This document shows, piece by piece, positions 14,674 through 16,383 of a stretch of 16,383 bases of DNA. The translations under genes and the position numbers were made by a program. Each line of letters starts with the position of its first letter. The stretch's first letter is position 1. This DNA comes from Opitutales bacterium (GTDB lineage Bacteria > Verrucomicrobiota > Verrucomicrobiia > Opitutales > JAFGAQ01), in assembly GCA_028704125.1 (NCBI GenBank), contig JAQVLM010000006.1:1-16383 (forward strand), given 5' to 3'. The notes under the pieces are model-generated. The model was not told where the DNA came from. It did no database searches and worked only from the letters and a program-made list of their open reading frames with translations.

Positions 14674-15543
14674 TCAAGCTTGGGTGTTTTGAGCAAAAGG
14701 AGGGAGGTGTTGGGGTGCCCATCCTGTGTCCGACATAAATGCGGATGCGGAGATCCTGCGGTTCGGGCGTTTTGTGAATGAGCGCCTCGAAGTTTCCGGT
14801 TTGAGTCTGGTCGCCCGGGATTGCGCCCATTGATCGATTTCCGAACGTCGTGTCGGATGATTGTCGGTCAGATTGTAAACCCGGGAACGAACGCTGGTCG
14901 GCGATTCGGCGATCCTGAGAATGGCGTTACACGCATCGGCGACATGAATCAGGTTCAGGAATGGGTCGTATTCCGCATCTGGATTCGGATTCCGTGCTCG
15001 CAGAAAAGCGTCTCTTTCCGGTCCATACAGTCCACCGAGGCGAAGGATATTCCAATGTGCAAGGGTTTCGCTTTGGGAGAGGATGATTTGTTCGCTTTCG
15101 AGAATGATCCTGCCTTGATCAGATGCTGGAAGCGTTGGCGCTGATTCGTCTATCCATGCCCCTTCAAAATCTCCGTAGACGGATGCACTTGAAGTGTAGA
15201 TGAAACTCAGCATGGGGTCGGAAAGGAGATGCCATTTCAATATCGAGTGCATGCCTTCCACATAGGAGGATCGATAGCCCTCGGGGGTTCCGTCTCCTGA
15301 ACCGACACAATTCACGACAACGGACCAGTCTGAAGCCGACAGTTTCTCATGCCATGAAGCGGAGTGGAGGTCCGCTTCCACCGTCAGATGGACTCCATTG
15401 GAGCTCAGGTGTTGGCAGGTGTGGGGATTGCGGGTGAGTGCTCCGACTCTCCAGCCTCTGGAAACAGCTAGCGTGGCCAGTTTGGTTCCCAGATAACCAC
15501 ATCCAAGGATAAGAAGGGAAGCGGGTTGCGTAGGAGTGGTCAC
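14674..15543 (-). CDS. Atypical SDR-family NAD(P)-binding protein, YeeZ-like
   Basis: The 289-residue protein has a Rossmann fold start (LLILGCGYLGTKLA, Gly-rich loop at 14-19), VEADLHS for the second strand region, NCVGSGDG near 78-85, the SDR serine strand FIYTSSASVYGDFEG at 114-128, and LNLIHVADACNAIL at 196-209. The usual YxxxK catalytic pair is replaced: the matching region GRIILESEQIIL has Arg and Glu. This is the pattern of the atypical extended SDRs related to E. coli YeeZ, whose substrate is unknown. It starts at GTG 15543, six bases after the ribF stop, so translational coupling with ribF is likely. No metabolic link to flavin synthesis is evident. Confidence 0.85.
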   Translation of the reverse strand: MTTPTQPASLLILGCGYLGTKLATLAVSRGWRVGALTRNPHTCQHLSSNGVHLTVEADLHSASWHEKLSASDWSVVVNCVGSGDGTPEGYRSSYVEGMHSILKWHLLSDPMLSFIYTSSASVYGDFEGAWIDESAPTLPASDQGRIILESEQIILSQSETLAHWNILRLGGLYGPERDAFLRARNPNPDAEYDPFLNLIHVADACNAILRIAESPTSVRSRVYNLTDNHPTRRSEIDQWAQSRATRLKPETSRRSFTKRPNRRISASAFMSDTGWAPQHLPPFAQNTQA

Positions 15544-15549
15544 GATCGA

Positions 15550-16383
15550 TCAGAGGGTGGGTATGATCCGTTTGGCATGTTCGACATCCTGCGCAATTTG
15601 ACACACCAGTGCTTCCGGGCTTTCGAAACGCTTTTCAGGGCGGATAAAATGCAACATTTCCACCGCCAACTCTTTTCCTTCCGGGAGGGGGCCGATGGTG
15701 GAAGGATCATCAAAAAGAAAGACCTCAAGCACAGGGCTGGTCCCGGTGTCGAATGTCGGCCGGATTCCGTAGTTCGCAACGCCATCCAGTGGCTTTTTGG
15801 TTCTTTCGCACAAGAGTCGGATAGCATACACTCCGTGGGGTGGTTGGAGCTCGGGTTGCCAGTCCACATTGAGTGTTGGGAACCCAAGCTGGCGACCGAT
15901 TCCGCGACCATGGATCAGGTTCCCAACCGCGGTGTAGGGGTGTCCCAAAAGAATCCGCAGATCATTGAATCTTCCAGCCGAAAGGATGTTTCGTATCCTT
16001 GTGCTGCTGATGGATTCTCCATCATAGCGGCATTGTTGCATGCTGAATACATGGATGCCTTCGCTTGCAGCCATTCTCTGAAGATCGGAAACATCACCGC
16101 TGCGGCCTTTTCCAAATCGGAACTGTTCCCCGACGAAAAGCGATTTCAAGGTAGGGCTGTGGGATTTGAGGAGTGGAATGAATCCCTCCGCGGGGATCTT
16201 GGAAAACCCCTGATCGAACCGCAAGGTGATGAGCAAATCCATACCGATTTTTGCGATTGTCCAGCGTTTGGCGGCTGGTGTCAGGATTTGGGGGGTCGGG
16301 TCGTCCGGCCGGATCAGTTTGCTGGGGTGTGGCCAGAATGTGAGCACAGCCGCGCATCCCTGAGACTCCATGGCCGTTGTGCG
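15550..16383 (-). CDS. ribF: Bifunctional riboflavin kinase / FAD synthetase RibF (5' end cut by window edge)
   Basis: RibF phosphorylates riboflavin to FMN and adenylates FMN to FAD. The frame is open to the window edge. 277 residues are visible against a usual length of about 300-315, so about 25-35 N-terminal residues, including the GxFDGxHxGH nucleotide motif, lie outside. In the FAD synthetase half I see AAVLTFWPHPSKL, FVGEQFRFGKGRSGD and GESISSTRIRNIL. In the flavokinase half GHPYTAVGNLIHGRGIGRQLGFPTLN, GVYAIRL, ANYGIRPTFDTG and LEVFLFD are diagnostic. An internal ATG at 16371 is Met within the domain and is not the start. It is the first visible gene of a leftward series with the SDR gene. 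Confidence 0.96.
   Translation of the reverse strand, partial: RTTAMESQGCAAVLTFWPHPSKLIRPDDPTPQILTPAAKRWTIAKIGMDLLITLRFDQGFSKIPAEGFIPLLKSHSPTLKSLFVGEQFRFGKGRSGDVSDLQRMAASEGIHVFSMQQCRYDGESISSTRIRNILSAGRFNDLRILLGHPYTAVGNLIHGRGIGRQLGFPTLNVDWQPELQPPHGVYAIRLLCERTKKPLDGVANYGIRPTFDTGTSPVLEVFLFDDPSTIGPLPEGKELAVEMLHFIRPEKRFESPEALVCQIAQDVEHAKRIIPTL

Overview
The window looks like a chromosomal segment of a Gram-negative heterotroph, most likely a Verrucomicrobiota member of the Opitutae/Puniceicoccales type. This is inferred from moderately high GC, several large signal-peptide-bearing beta-helix and glycosidase-like proteins, weak Shine-Dalgarno signals at most starts, a DUF4381-like protein and a MGDG-synthase-like glycosyltransferase. 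No taxonomic marker gene is present, so this is an inference. I see no tRNA, rRNA, CRISPR array, insertion sequence, phage gene or replication origin.

Layout. The left edge (2-785, + strand) holds the 3' end of an unidentified gene and a small membrane protein resembling DUF4381. From 822 to 6451 three genes lie on the - strand and read leftward: a very large secreted glycoside-hydrolase-like protein with an apparent carbohydrate-binding insert, then lgt (prolipoprotein diacylglyceryl transferase), then a secreted right-handed beta-helix protein. A divergent gap of about 300 bases separates these from a tight + strand cluster (6757-11262): a GT28/MGDG-synthase-like glycosyltransferase, an overlapping protein of unknown function, a sigma-54-dependent response regulator, and prmC, whose start overlaps or closely follows the regulator's stop. 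The first two genes suggest glycolipid or envelope work. prmC is housekeeping and probably rides along.

Convergent to prmC lies a decayed secreted beta-helix gene (11401-12516, - strand). It has at least two clear frameshifts, plus hints of more at its 3' end. Upstream of it is a gene-free stretch of about 525 bases (12517-13042) that is unusually rich in symmetric structure: a near-perfect 21-base palindrome, an 11-base tandem repeat, a nested hairpin, a dispersed-type repeat and a hairpin just after the neighbouring gene.

The right side (13043-16383) is a - strand series read leftward: ribF (5' end cut by the window edge), an atypical SDR-family protein 6 bases downstream, a secreted transglutaminase-like/TPR protein, and a MazG/dCTPP1-like pyrophosphohydrolase. 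Ahead of the transglutaminase/TPR gene is the most interesting non-coding element in the window. Its Shine-Dalgarno sequence can pair with an upstream complementary segment, and that segment is present twice, giving two mutually exclusive folds, as expected of a cis-regulatory RNA switch. This is a hypothesis from sequence complementarity alone.
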